A DNA stretch of 64,000 bases from Weissella soli (lineage in GTDB: Bacteria > Bacillota > Bacilli > Lactobacillales > Lactobacillaceae): positions 1,302,001 through 1,366,000 of the forward strand of contig NZ_CP017326.1 of NCBI RefSeq assembly GCF_001761545.1. Direction: 5' to 3'. A program made the translations under genes and the position numbers. Positions 24,379 to 32,102 of the stretch are shown piece after piece; the stretch's first letter is position 1; each line of letters opens with the position of its first letter. Under the pieces are notes generated by a model. That model was not told the DNA's origin. It saw only the letters and a program-made list of their open reading frames with translations, and did not search any database.

Positions 24379-24513
24379 GGCAAACCTCCATGTATTTGCT
24401 TATTTTTAACGCTTAAGTCTAGTTTACATGATTGCCGTAAAATTAGCTGGATTTGCTGTGACCCTATTTTCTTTCTTAACAGTATTTAAGAAATTTAGTC
24501 TTTTAATTAGCTC

Positions 24514-24538
24514 AAAAAAACACCGAACGAATCGGTGC
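24514..24538 (-). terminator. Terminator of glnRA
   Basis: CACCGA and TCGGTG pair around TTCGT and are followed by T7 on the minus strand, 13 bp after the glnA stop. Confidence 0.85.
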
Positions 24539-24550
24539 TGTTTCTGCAAA

Positions 24551-25897
24551 TTAATATTGTTCAAAATAGGTGTCAAGTTCCCATGCTGAGACTTCTTGAC
24601 GATATGATTGGTATTCTAAGCGCTTCGCTGAAATAAATGCTTCAGCAATATGGTGTCCCAATGCGCCCAAGATAGTTGGGTCTTCAGCCAAATCGTTGAC
24701 AGCTGATAACAAAGTATCAGGTAAGTCAGTGATACCAGCGGCACGACGCTCTGATTCATCCATCAAGTAGATATTGCGATCAACGGCATGCGTAGGCTCC
24801 AACTCACGTCGAATACCATCCAACCCAGCTTCCAAAATCGCCGCAAAAGCCAGGTATGGGTTGGCCGTTGGATCAACTGAACGCAATTCCAAACGCGTTG
24901 AATTACCACGTGAAGCAGGGACACGCACCATTGGTGAACGATTTGAACCTGACCAAGCCACATATACTGGGGCCTCGAAACCAGGTGTCAATCGCTTATA
25001 TGAATTAACGGTTGGATTAGTCAATGCCGTATATGCCGTGGCGTGGTCCAAAATACCACCCAAGAAGTTATAGGCCGTCTTTGATAACTGCAGGTCACCT
25101 GTTTCGTCAAAGAAGGCATTACCAGTTTCATCAAATAATGACATATTTGTATGCATACCGTTACCGTTAATACCTGACTTTGGCTTTGGCAAGAAGGTTG
25201 CATAGTAACCATATTGACGGGCAATAGTTTTAACAACCAACTTGAAAGTCTGGATATTGTCCGCGGCATCTAACGCGTCTGCATATTTAAAGTCGACCTC
25301 ATGTTGTCCTGGGGCAACTTCGTGGTGTTCTGCTTCAATCTCAAAGCCCATCGCTTCCAGTTGCAAAACAATTTTACGTCGCACATCATTCCCCATGTCC
25401 AATGGTGCAAGGTCGAAGTAACCACCCTTATCATTTAATTCAGTCGTAGGGTTACCGTTTTCGTCTAACTTAAACAAGAAGAATTCTGGTTCAGTTCCCA
25501 AGTTGAAATTCTTGAAACCAGCTTCTGTCATTTCTGACAAAACACGCTTCAAGTTACCACGAGGGTCACCAGCGAAAGGCTGACGGGCTGCTGTGTAAAC
25601 GTCCGCAATAAGTCGGGCAACCTTACCCCCATTTTCATCCGTTGACCATGGGAAAATCATGAAAGTTGACAGGTCTGGGTAGAGATACATATCAGATTCT
25701 TGGATACGTACGAACCCTTCGATTGAAGACCCATCAAACATCAAGTTGTTGTCCAAAACTTTTTCTAGTTGTGAAACAGGCACACCAACATTCTTGATTG
25801 CACCGAAAACGTCAGTAAATTGCAAACGCAAAAACTGAACGTTTTCGTCTTTAATGATGTTACGGATGTCATCTTTAGTATATGCCTTACGGACCAT
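24551..25897 (-). CDS. glnA: Glutamine synthetase type I
   Basis: A 448-residue GSI that makes glutamine from glutamate, ammonia and ATP. Signatures: [10 protein letters not shown] near residue 50, metal ligands in GTEPEFFLF and [15 protein letters not shown], the [17 protein letters not shown] loop, and NRSPMVRVP. It lacks the adenylylation tyrosine region of proteobacterial forms, as expected for the feedback-inhibited GSI-alpha type. ATG 25897 ([10 protein letters not shown]) has GAGGAG upstream; the 19-residue longer reading has none. It follows glnR by 25 bp. Confidence 0.97.
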   Translation of the reverse strand: MVRKAYTKDDIRNIIKDENVQFLRLQFTDVFGAIKNVGVPVSQLEKVLDNNLMFDGSSIEGFVRIQESDMYLYPDLSTFMIFPWSTDENGGKVARLIADVYTAARQPFAGDPRGNLKRVLSEMTEAGFKNFNLGTEPEFFLFKLDENGNPTTELNDKGGYFDLAPLDMGNDVRRKIVLQLEAMGFEIEAEHHEVAPGQHEVDFKYADALDAADNIQTFKLVVKTIARQYGYYATFLPKPKSGINGNGMHTNMSLFDETGNAFFDETGDLQLSKTAYNFLGGILDHATAYTALTNPTVNSYKRLTPGFEAPVYVAWSGSNRSPMVRVPASRGNSTRLELRSVDPTANPYLAFAAILEAGLDGIRRELEPTHAVDRNIYLMDESERRAAGITDLPDTLLSAVNDLAEDPTILGALGHHIAEAFISAKRLEYQSYRQEVSAWELDTYFEQY

Positions 25898-25922
25898 GTT
25901 ACTTCTCCTCTGTATAATAACC

Positions 25923-26267
25923 CTAGAAATGTGATTGATTGCCAAATCGCCCAATCTTCAAGAACTCATCTTGCAATGCATTCCGCAATGCCGCATCTGA
26001 GGATGCTTGTTGGCGCCGGATGATTTGCTTATGCTCAACTTCACGGATCTCCGAAATCGTATACCCCGCGTCAAGATAGTCCGCAATTTCCAACAGTCGA
26101 TCCACGTCATTTAACGAGTATCGGCGTTGTTTACCCGCACCGCGCTTTGGTGTGATAAGTCCCTGTTGATCGTAATATCGAATTTGGCGATCAGATAGGC
26201 CAGTCAACTCACGCACAACACTGATGGGAAGCACTGCCATCTCGCGGCGTAATTCCTTTTCACTCAT
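25923..26267 (-). CDS. glnR: Nitrogen regulator GlnR (MerR family)
   Basis: A 114-residue MerR-type repressor of nitrogen genes. The winged HTH is [25 protein letters not shown] at about residues 13-38, followed by [13 protein letters not shown] and [15 protein letters not shown]. The C-terminal tail with [20 protein letters not shown] fits the GlnR region that senses feedback-inhibited glutamine synthetase. Its pairing with glnA is standard. I could not find a clean TGTNA-N7-TNACA GlnR box in the leader; only a TGTTA direct repeat is present there. Confidence 0.93.
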   Translation of the reverse strand: MSEKELRREMAVLPISVVRELTGLSDRQIRYYDQQGLITPKRGAGKQRRYSLNDVDRLLEIADYLDAGYTISEIREVEHKQIIRRQQASSDAALRNALQDEFLKIGRFGNQSHF

Positions 26268-26315
26268 ACGTTCGTGACCTCCTTGTATGCCTATATTCTA
26301 ACAAATAGCGTAACA

Positions 26316-26355
26316 GAAAAAAGCAACCATGTCAGCTTTTATGACATGGTTGCTT
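26316..26355 (-). terminator. Terminator of miaA, overlapping its stop codon
   Basis: AAGCAACCATGTCA and TGACATGGTTGCTT form a perfect 14-bp stem with a T-run on the minus strand. The miaA stop (26339-26341) is in the loop and the last codons are in the stem. Confidence 0.88.
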
Positions 26356-27259
26356 CAATATCGGCAATTATTCGGTTCATTTCTGATGGATCACTCACTA
26401 AATCGTACCAGTGAATATCATCAAATTGGTTATTAAACCATGTGATTTGGCGTTTTGCATACCGGCGAGAAGCCTGTTTCAGTCTTTCAACAGCTGTTTC
26501 TAAAGATTCCTCATCAGTCAAATAACCGAACAATTCCTTATATCCAATCGCTTTTTTTGCGGTACTGTCATCTGGCAACGCTAACGCCAGGCGGGCTTCG
26601 TCTAACAGACCGGCTTGGATCATTTGGTCGACCCGCTGATTAATACGGTCATATAAGACATCCCGTGACGTGTTCAAGCCAATGATGTATGCGTCGTATT
26701 GGCGCTGTGGTTTTGGTTGTTGCGCTGAAAATGGCTGCCCGGTATGATCACTCACCAGCAATGCGCGAACTAATCGTCGAATTTGACCAGGTAAGATGCG
26801 GTCCGCACTGACAGGATCCAACTGACGTAAGGCCGCCCGAACGGTTGCTTCCCCTTGCGTCGATGCAATCTTCGTCCATTTTTCGATGAAGGCTGGATCT
26901 TGCAAATCATGTACCTCGGCTAAGGGACGATCACCCAGGAGTGCTTGCACGTAAAAACCGGTGCCGCCAACTAAAACTGGCAGCTTACCACGTGCACCAA
27001 TGGCCATTATTTCATCCTGTGCCGCTTGCACGAACTTAGCCACTGAATAGGGCTCAGCAGGCTCAGCAATGTCAATCATGTGGTGTGGCGCTTGCGCTTG
27101 TTCAGCCGGTGTAGCTTTAGCTGTGCCAATATCTAACCCGCGATAAATTTGCATGGAATCACCTGACACAATTTCACCATTAAAATGTTTGGCTATTTCC
27201 AATGATAAAGCTGTTTTCCCCACGGCGGTTGGTCCGACAATGACGATTAATTTTTGCAT
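26339..27259 (-). CDS. miaA: tRNA dimethylallyltransferase MiaA
   Basis: A 306-residue enzyme that adds an isopentenyl group to A37 of tRNAs reading UNN codons. The P-loop is VGPTAVGKTALS near residue 8, followed by SGDSMQIYRGLDIGTAK, the HHMIDI segment and VGGTGFYVQALL. The C-terminal region has RRYAKRQITWFNNQ, a family hallmark. ATG 27259 has GAGGAG 10 bases upstream; the longer reading begins at TTG. It is monocistronic with a terminator built into its end. Confidence 0.95.
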   Translation of the reverse strand: MQKLIVIVGPTAVGKTALSLEIAKHFNGEIVSGDSMQIYRGLDIGTAKATPAEQAQAPHHMIDIAEPAEPYSVAKFVQAAQDEIMAIGARGKLPVLVGGTGFYVQALLGDRPLAEVHDLQDPAFIEKWTKIASTQGEATVRAALRQLDPVSADRILPGQIRRLVRALLVSDHTGQPFSAQQPKPQRQYDAYIIGLNTSRDVLYDRINQRVDQMIQAGLLDEARLALALPDDSTAKKAIGYKELFGYLTDEESLETAVERLKQASRRYAKRQITWFNNQFDDIHWYDLVSDPSEMNRIIADIEATMS

Positions 27260-27334
27260 AGCATGTCCGCTCCTCGTTCTTTTCAAAAAAGCCCTGTAAT
27301 CTTGCTATCTCATCCGCCTTTTTCCATGCATCCA

Positions 27335-27343
27335 TGCTAAAAT
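27335..27343 (+). promoter_or_regulatory. Promoter of the DUF3042 gene (extended -10)
   Basis: TGCTAAAAT (TAAAAT at 27338-27343) is an extended -10 about 50 bp before the start. The -35 is weak. Confidence 0.45.
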
Positions 27344-27393
27344 GGAACTATATTAAAATATTAAGATTTGTTAAACATCTTGGAGGATACATC

Positions 27394-27576
27394 ATGAAGA
27401 AGTTTGGACTAGGTGTTATTACCGGTGTCGTTGCTACTGTCGCCTCAGCTGCAGCTGGTTTGTTTGCATTCCACAAGACAGTTGTTGAACCAGAGGAACA
27501 ACGTGAAGAAAAGTTCACAGAAACTGAAAAGAAGGCTGCCCGCAAGATTGGCGCTTCACACACACCACGTTTCTAA
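27394..27576 (+). CDS. DUF3042 family small membrane protein
   Basis: A 60-residue protein with one N-terminal membrane helix (FGLGVITGVVATVASAAAGLF, residues ~4-24) and a short charged tail (EPEEQREEKFTETEKKAARK). Matches the DUF3042 family, known to me only from lactic acid bacteria and of unknown function. ATG 27394 is preceded by GGAGG at 7 bases; the 20-residue longer reading has no ribosome site. It is alone on the plus strand between two convergent or divergent minus-strand genes. Confidence 0.85.
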   Translation: MKKFGLGVITGVVATVASAAAGLFAFHKTVVEPEEQREEKFTETEKKAARKIGASHTPRF

Positions 27577-27581
27577 TTATC

Positions 27582-27616
27582 AAAAAGCGGCTGAAAATTT
27601 TTCAGTCGCTTTTTAA
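27582..27616. terminator. Bidirectional terminator (DUF3042 / rhodanese)
   Basis: AAAAAGCG-CTGAAAA pairs with TTTTCAG-CGCTTTTT with A/T flanks, between two converging stops. Confidence 0.85.
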
Positions 27617-27617
27617 A

Positions 27618-27998
27618 TTACTTTTTCTTACCTTCATACTTCGCAAAGCCACCCTTTAAGACATACATGTCAGTGTAACCTTGTTTCTTAAGCTTGCTAA
27701 CCACTCGCGCAGCGACTTGATTGTTGCTATCAACAAAGAAGACCGGCTTATCTTTACGAATTGCGCTCGCATTTTGCAGTAACATCGTTGCTGGAATGTT
27801 GCGTGATCCTAATACATGCTCCGCCTTAAAGTCAGCACCATCACGCAAATCAATAATTTGACCGCCATGTGATTGCTTTTCAAAAGCAGCACTTTCCAAA
27901 ACAGTGGCATTTTGCTTCAGGTTAAAACTCGTCCAGAAATACATTCCAACGGTCCAAACAATCCACAAGATAATAACAATTAATAATGCTTGTAACAT
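27618..27998 (-). CDS. Membrane-anchored rhodanese-like protein lacking the catalytic Cys
   Basis: A 126-residue protein: an N-terminal helix (LLIVIILWIVWTVGMYFW, residues ~4-22) then a rhodanese fold (QIIDLRDGADFKAEHVLGSRNIPA; GYTDMYVLKGGFAKYEG). The active-site loop where CxxxxR is expected reads FFVDSNNQVAARV, with Asp in place of Cys, so sulfurtransferase activity is unlikely. Such inactive rhodaneses can bind partners. ATG 27998 has GGAG 8 bases upstream. YqhL-like proteins of Firmicutes have the same layout. Confidence 0.85.
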   Translation of the reverse strand: MLQALLIVIILWIVWTVGMYFWTSFNLKQNATVLESAAFEKQSHGGQIIDLRDGADFKAEHVLGSRNIPATMLLQNASAIRKDKPVFFVDSNNQVAARVVSKLKKQGYTDMYVLKGGFAKYEGKKK

Positions 27999-28042
27999 AC
28001 TACTCACTCCATCATTTTCAATATATCTATTTTAGCATATAC

Positions 28043-28075
28043 AAAAAGAGTTAAGACGGCGCTTAACTCTTTTTT
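28043..28075 (-). terminator. Terminator of the LysM/CAP gene
   Basis: GAGTTAAG and CTTAACTC pair perfectly with flanking A and T runs, 23 bp past the stop. Confidence 0.85.
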
Positions 28076-28097
28076 CAATCATTTTGCGACTATTGAA

Positions 28098-29057
28098 TTA
28101 CTTTGCTTCACCGACAAATGTTCCTGTGGCAGCATCATAACCAAAACCGACCTTAGTGATTGAAGCGCTTAGCTCCCAGTCACGATGACCAGTTCCACTA
28201 GCAGATTGCATATTTGTTTCATTGTACCAAGCATTAATTGCTGCAGCCCCAGAACCAAATTGGATAGCAATGACTTCATAACCATATGATTGGGCCCAGT
28301 GCGCTGCATCAACCGTTCCCTTTAACATATTAGCTCGCATTTGTGCGGTCGCTGCTAAACTAGCATCATATGAAACTGGTGATAAACCATGCTGTGCACG
28401 CAAAGCGTTCAGAGTAGACAAAGCTTCTGAGAACGTACCCGCAGTACTTGCAGTTGTACTCGTTGTTGTTGTTGTTTGCTTAGTAGCTGTCGTTGTCGTG
28501 CTTGATGCTGAACTTGAAGTTGTGGCTGTCGTTGTTGTCGCCTTAGCTGCTGAACCGGTCAACTTCAGTACTTGACCTGCATAAATAATAGTATTTTGTG
28601 AACCCAAGTTGTTGTATGACACCAAGTTATCAACTGACACACCCGTCGCAACGGCAATTTTTGATAAGTAATCACCAGATTGCACGGTGTATGATGTAGC
28701 ATCTGCTGAGACGCTAGTAGCTGTCGTTGTCGTTGCACTAGTGGTGGTAATCTTCAAAGTTTGACCAACATACAAGTAATCAGTCGTTGACATGTCATTG
28801 TTCGCCGCTAAGTTGCTTACTGATACACCAGTTGCCCCAGCAATTGAAGACAATGTATCGCCTGAATGAACTGTATATGAACTTCCTGAATCATAGTTAG
28901 CTGCTACTTGATCAACCGTATTGGCAGTCCAAGTGTCCGCAGATGCCTTTGGCTGGTCTGTGAATGGCACCACTGCGCCAACAACTGATGCGGCAGCTGC
29001 TACCCAAAACTTGCCTGACTTATATAATTTCTTTTTACCTTCGTTTTGCATAAACAC
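28098..29057 (-). CDS. Secreted LysM-CAP domain protein with KxYKxGKxW signal
   Basis: A 319-residue cell-wall-associated secreted protein. Order: KxYKxGKxW-type signal (LYKSGKFWVAAAASVVGA, with a probable cleavage at KASA-DT near residue 41), two LysM domains (YTVHSGDTLSSIAGATGVS near 60; YTVQSGDYLSKIAVATGVS near 122), a Thr/Ser-rich linker (~170-206), and a CAP/SCP domain (~208-319: LNALRAQHGLSPV, AHWAQSYGYE, GHRDWELS). LysM binds peptidoglycan; the CAP role is unknown. The start is ambiguous: GTG 29057 (5 bases from AAGGAG) or ATG 29051 (11 bases). Confidence 0.9.
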   Translation of the reverse strand: MFMQNEGKKKLYKSGKFWVAAAASVVGAVVPFTDQPKASADTWTANTVDQVAANYDSGSSYTVHSGDTLSSIAGATGVSVSNLAANNDMSTTDYLYVGQTLKITTTSATTTTATSVSADATSYTVQSGDYLSKIAVATGVSVDNLVSYNNLGSQNTIIYAGQVLKLTGSAAKATTTTATTSSSASSTTTTATKQTTTTTSTTASTAGTFSEALSTLNALRAQHGLSPVSYDASLAATAQMRANMLKGTVDAAHWAQSYGYEVIAIQFGSGAAAINAWYNETNMQSASGTGHRDWELSASITKVGFGYDAATGTFVGEAK

Positions 29058-29367
29058 TTAATCTCCTTGATTGACTCCCTATATAACAAGGCACACTCAC
29101 GATACGTTAATATTATCAAGGCCATTTGACAGTTACATTACCGCCCGACAACATAAACTTAAATTAAATAAAAACTTTTCAAAATTTAATTAAATTACGG
29201 TAAACATTGCAAACATTACTATAAGCAGCACGGTAACCATTTTAATGAGGCCGTCCCGTGTCAGTATCTCATAGTTTATTAATAATCTGTTTCAACGTCA
29301 ACCCATTTTTATTTACAAAACAAAAACACCCATCATGTCGAAATGATAGGTGCTATTTTTTACATAA
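29058..29367. other. Intergenic region upstream of the LysM-CAP gene
   Basis: Apart from the glucokinase terminator at its right edge, this holds AT-rich DNA with no open frame I would support and no clear consensus promoter, though the LysM-CAP promoter must lie here. Confidence 0.4.
29322..29353 (-). terminator. Terminator of the glucokinase gene
   Basis: CACCTATCAT pairs with ATGATGGGTG with one G-T pair and is followed by TTTTTG on the minus strand. Confidence 0.82.
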
Positions 29368-30348
29368 TTATGCAGTGATCGTACGATCTGAAATACGAGC
29401 CAATGAGGCAGCACCATATGCACCAGCATCGTTACCCAATTCAGCCAACTTAATTTCAGTGACATCACGTGTTGACTTGAAGGCAAACTTTTGGAAGTTC
29501 GTCTTGACACGGTCCAACAAAATCTTACCCGCAGCAGAAACACCACCACCGATAACAACTGCTGAAGGGTTCAAAATGTTTGAGATATTTGCTGAAGCAT
29601 ATCCCAAGTAGTACCCAACCTTATCAACGACTTCGTTTGCCAAGAAGTCACCTTCTTTAGCTAAATCAAAAACAATCTTTGATGTGATTTCATCACCGTT
29701 ATCAACCATTGCCTTCAACTTTGAGTTACCAGCGTAACCTTCGGCAAAGTCTTGGGCCAAGTGAACGACACCCGTGGCTGAAGCATATTGCTCCAAGCAA
29801 CCGCGGTTACCACATGTACATAGGTATCCATCAGGTTCAACAACCATGTGGCCAACTTCACCACCGGCACCAGAAACACCATGGATCAACTTGCCTTCAT
29901 TAATCAGGCCACCACCAACACCAGTACCCAAAGTGATAAATACAACTTCAGGGGCATTATTACCGGCACCACGCCATTGCTCACCCAAAGCGGCAGCGTT
30001 AGCGTCGTTATCCAAAGTTAATGGCAAGCCCGTTCCGGCTTCGATTTGCTCACGAACGTTTTGGGTTTCCTTCCAGTTCAAGTTGAAGGCACCCTTAACA
30101 GTTCCTTCTTCAATATTAACCGTTCCAGGTGTACCCATACCGATACCGATAATGCGTTCCTTATCCAATTGGTACAAGTCCAAATGGTGGTTAATTGAAT
30201 CAACGATGTCAGGTACAATATGTGAACCCTCATCCAGGATGTTAGTCTTGACTGACCACTTTTGTTGAATTTCACCTTCAGCAGTCATAATGGCAAACTT
30301 GATAGTTGTTCCACCAAGATCAACCCCGATTAGCTTATCTTTAGCCAT
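29368..30348 (-). CDS. glcK: ROK family glucokinase
   Basis: A 326-residue ROK sugar kinase that phosphorylates glucose with ATP. N-terminal phosphate motif GVDLGGTTIKFAI, substrate motif LDNDANAAALGE, GTGVGGGLI, HMVVEPDG, and the ROK zinc motif CTCGNRGCLEQYAS are all present. ATG 30348 has GAGG 8 bases upstream; the longer reading starts within the leader. It is monocistronic, and the promoter is overlapped by a cre site, so CcpA probably represses it under sugar-rich conditions. Confidence 0.95.
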   Translation of the reverse strand: MAKDKLIGVDLGGTTIKFAIMTAEGEIQQKWSVKTNILDEGSHIVPDIVDSINHHLDLYQLDKERIIGIGMGTPGTVNIEEGTVKGAFNLNWKETQNVREQIEAGTGLPLTLDNDANAAALGEQWRGAGNNAPEVVFITLGTGVGGGLINEGKLIHGVSGAGGEVGHMVVEPDGYLCTCGNRGCLEQYASATGVVHLAQDFAEGYAGNSKLKAMVDNGDEITSKIVFDLAKEGDFLANEVVDKVGYYLGYASANISNILNPSAVVIGGGVSAAGKILLDRVKTNFQKFAFKSTRDVTEIKLAELGNDAGAYGAASLARISDRTITA

Positions 30349-30405
30349 GTTTATTTCCTCAAACAATCTCAAATAAATTTAGTTGTAAACTTATCAACGG
30401 AATTA

Positions 30406-30441
30406 ATTATACGCTTATCGGCTCAAAAGTAAACGTTTTCA
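30406..30441 (-). promoter_or_regulatory. Glucokinase promoter with overlapping cre site
   Basis: TTTACT (30428-30433), a 16-bp spacer and TATAAT (30406-30411) on the minus strand. TGAAAACGTTTACT at 30428-30441 matches the CcpA cre consensus with one terminal mismatch and covers the -35. Confidence 0.7.
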
Positions 30442-30521
30442 TTCGGTTTTCAAAAAAGAAAAAGTCTTAAAAACCCGTTGCAGCTTTTACTAATTAGGTC
30501 AAATTCTTGCCTAAATTTAGT

Positions 30522-30737
30522 CTAATAACCACGTTCACGTTTAACTTCTACTTCATGTTCATGCGCTAACACCAGTTTGATCTTGGCATAGTCTGCATTA
30601 TCGATTAACCCACTCCGCCACATGTTATCAATTTCCAACGCCGCAAACTCAATATCCCATAATCGTTTACCAACATGGACGTAAGTATCATATTTTTTTA
30701 AAAGTTCCAAAACATCGAAAAAATTTTGATATTTCAT
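30522..30737 (-). CDS. yqgQ: YqgQ family protein (DUF910)
   Basis: A 71-residue helical protein: YQNFFDVLELLKKYDTYVHVGKRLWDIEFAALEID then LYxxGLID-like RSGLIDNADYAKIKLVLAHE. These are standard YqgQ features; function unknown. ATG 30737 lies next to the rhomboid stop (TGATAATG context), with AGGAAGG upstream, so it is coupled to it. In Bacillus, yqgN (5-FTHF cyclo-ligase), yqgP (rhomboid) and yqgQ also occur together, next to the glucokinase gene. Confidence 0.9.
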   Translation of the reverse strand: MKYQNFFDVLELLKKYDTYVHVGKRLWDIEFAALEIDNMWRSGLIDNADYAKIKLVLAHEHEVEVKRERGY

Positions 30738-30739
30738 TA

Positions 30740-31441
30740 TCAAAGCCTTCCTAAAGCAAGCATGAAGCCAAGGGCTACAAATAGCACTACCCCGATTATG
30801 GCAACCATCTGTAAACGCCAATTAATTTTGATCTGGCGCATGTTTGGGTTTTTCACAAGTAATATTGGCGTCAAAAGCATCCCCATGATCCCACCACCAA
30901 TGTGTGCTGCAAGATCAATACCTGATTGAAACAAAGCCATAAAAATCGAAAGACCAACTAATAAGCCAATAATGCGTGCTTCGCGTTTCCAAAAGTCATT
31001 GTCCCGGTCCAAAAAACCAAGCGCAATCATGGCACCAAATAGACCGTAAATACCACCAGAGGCACCCGCTGAGACCCCATTCATGGCGCCAGTCCCTAAA
31101 CTCAAGAGATTACCAGCCATGACACTCAAAACAAATAACACTAAATAACGTAAGTGGCCAATTTGCCATTCGAGTAATTTACCGACAAAATACATCACCA
31201 CCAGATTAAACAAGAGATGCGATGGCGAGACATGTAAGAAGCCCGCCGTCAGTAGCCGCCACCATTCACCGCGTCCCACCACTGCGGGATAGTATTGTGC
31301 GCCATCTTTGAAAAGTACATCAACATTGATGATCAATCCAAATGACTGTATTACTTCATATAAATATACAAGCACCATCCCAAAAATTAAACTTAGGTTG
31401 ACCGGTTGTAATTTAAAATAGTTTTTAACTTGTTTGTTCAC
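30740..31441 (-). CDS. Rhomboid family intramembrane serine protease (GluP-like)
   Basis: A 233-residue polytopic protein with about seven membrane helices. The catalytic serine is in GASGGIYG (near residue 127) and the catalytic histidine in DLAAHIGGGIMG (near residue 182); HVSPSHLLFNLVVMYFVG carries the conserved His/Asn of helix 2. It lacks the long soluble N-terminal domain of Bacillus YqgP, so it is a minimal rhomboid. The start is GTG 31441 after GGGGG, overlapping the 5-FTHF cyclo-ligase gene by 17 bp. Confidence 0.93.
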   Translation of the reverse strand: MNKQVKNYFKLQPVNLSLIFGMVLVYLYEVIQSFGLIINVDVLFKDGAQYYPAVVGRGEWWRLLTAGFLHVSPSHLLFNLVVMYFVGKLLEWQIGHLRYLVLFVLSVMAGNLLSLGTGAMNGVSAGASGGIYGLFGAMIALGFLDRDNDFWKREARIIGLLVGLSIFMALFQSGIDLAAHIGGGIMGMLLTPILLVKNPNMRQIKINWRLQMVAIIGVVLFVALGFMLALGRL

Positions 31442-31994
31442 GAGGCCCCCTTATAACAATCACTTCGTCCATAGCCACATCAGTCTCTTCAACTGCCCAT
31501 GTGCCAGCTGGCACAATATTTTGTTCAATTGCCAATGCTAGTTTATACCCCGTTGTGCGCGGCAGGTAGCGATCATAGTAACCGCCCCCAAATCCAATTC
31601 TTTGCTGTGCTTCATCGTAGCCTAATCCTGGCACGATGAGTAAATCAATCTCATTAGGCATAACGATTGGCGCATCGATTGGCTCTAACATGCCAAAACG
31701 ATGCCGCGCATATTCCGTACTGGTCGTTACTTGATAGAAATCCATTTGTCGCTTAGGGGCCACCTTTGGTACCACCACGCGTTTTCCTTGTATTAATGCG
31801 GTGTGGATGAGTAATTGAGTTGGCAGCTCTTCATCTTGTGATAATGTCACGGCCACCGTTTGTGCAGTTTGCCAGCGGGGATGTGCGGTCACTAACTTAG
31901 TCATCTCTTGCATCATGACTATCCGCTGGATGTCACTTAAGGTTGCTAAATTGCCACGAAACTGTTTGCGCAATGTTTCCTTATCGATCATCAT
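31425..31994 (-). CDS. 5-formyltetrahydrofolate cyclo-ligase
   Basis: A 189-residue enzyme that converts 5-formyl-THF to methenyl-THF using ATP. The C-terminal signature GFGGGYYDRYL is present, with VVVPKVAPKRQMDFYQV and FGMLEPID upstream; the N-terminal basic helix KETLRKQFRGNLATL is typical. Two adjacent ATGs (31994 and 31991) could serve; GGGG lies 4 or 7 bases away. It overlaps the rhomboid gene, forming a fthC-rhomboid-yqgQ transcript as in other Firmicutes. Confidence 0.93.
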   Translation of the reverse strand: MMIDKETLRKQFRGNLATLSDIQRIVMMQEMTKLVTAHPRWQTAQTVAVTLSQDEELPTQLLIHTALIQGKRVVVPKVAPKRQMDFYQVTTSTEYARHRFGMLEPIDAPIVMPNEIDLLIVPGLGYDEAQQRIGFGGGYYDRYLPRTTGYKLALAIEQNIVPAGTWAVEETDVAMDEVIVIRGPREQTS

Positions 31995-32062
31995 TGTACC
32001 CCATGTCTTATAATTGCTAATACTTTAACACCGAACGCCTAAGAATGCTATGTCATCGCCCT

Positions 32063-32095
32063 AAAAAAGAGGCCAGAAACTAATTCCAACCTCTT
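32063..32095 (-). terminator. Terminator of the PBP gene
   Basis: AAGAGG-GGAA pairs with TTTC-CCTCTT and is followed by T6 on the minus strand. Confidence 0.75.
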
Positions 32096-32102
32096 GATTA
32101 GT

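Noticed and set aside
26268-26320. GlnR operator in the glnR leader
   Set aside because: Only a TGTTA direct repeat is present; the TGTNA-N7-TNACA inverted form is not found.
29774-30268. A 164-codon open frame on the plus strand
   Set aside because: Antisense shadow of glucokinase, which has full family motifs on the other strand.
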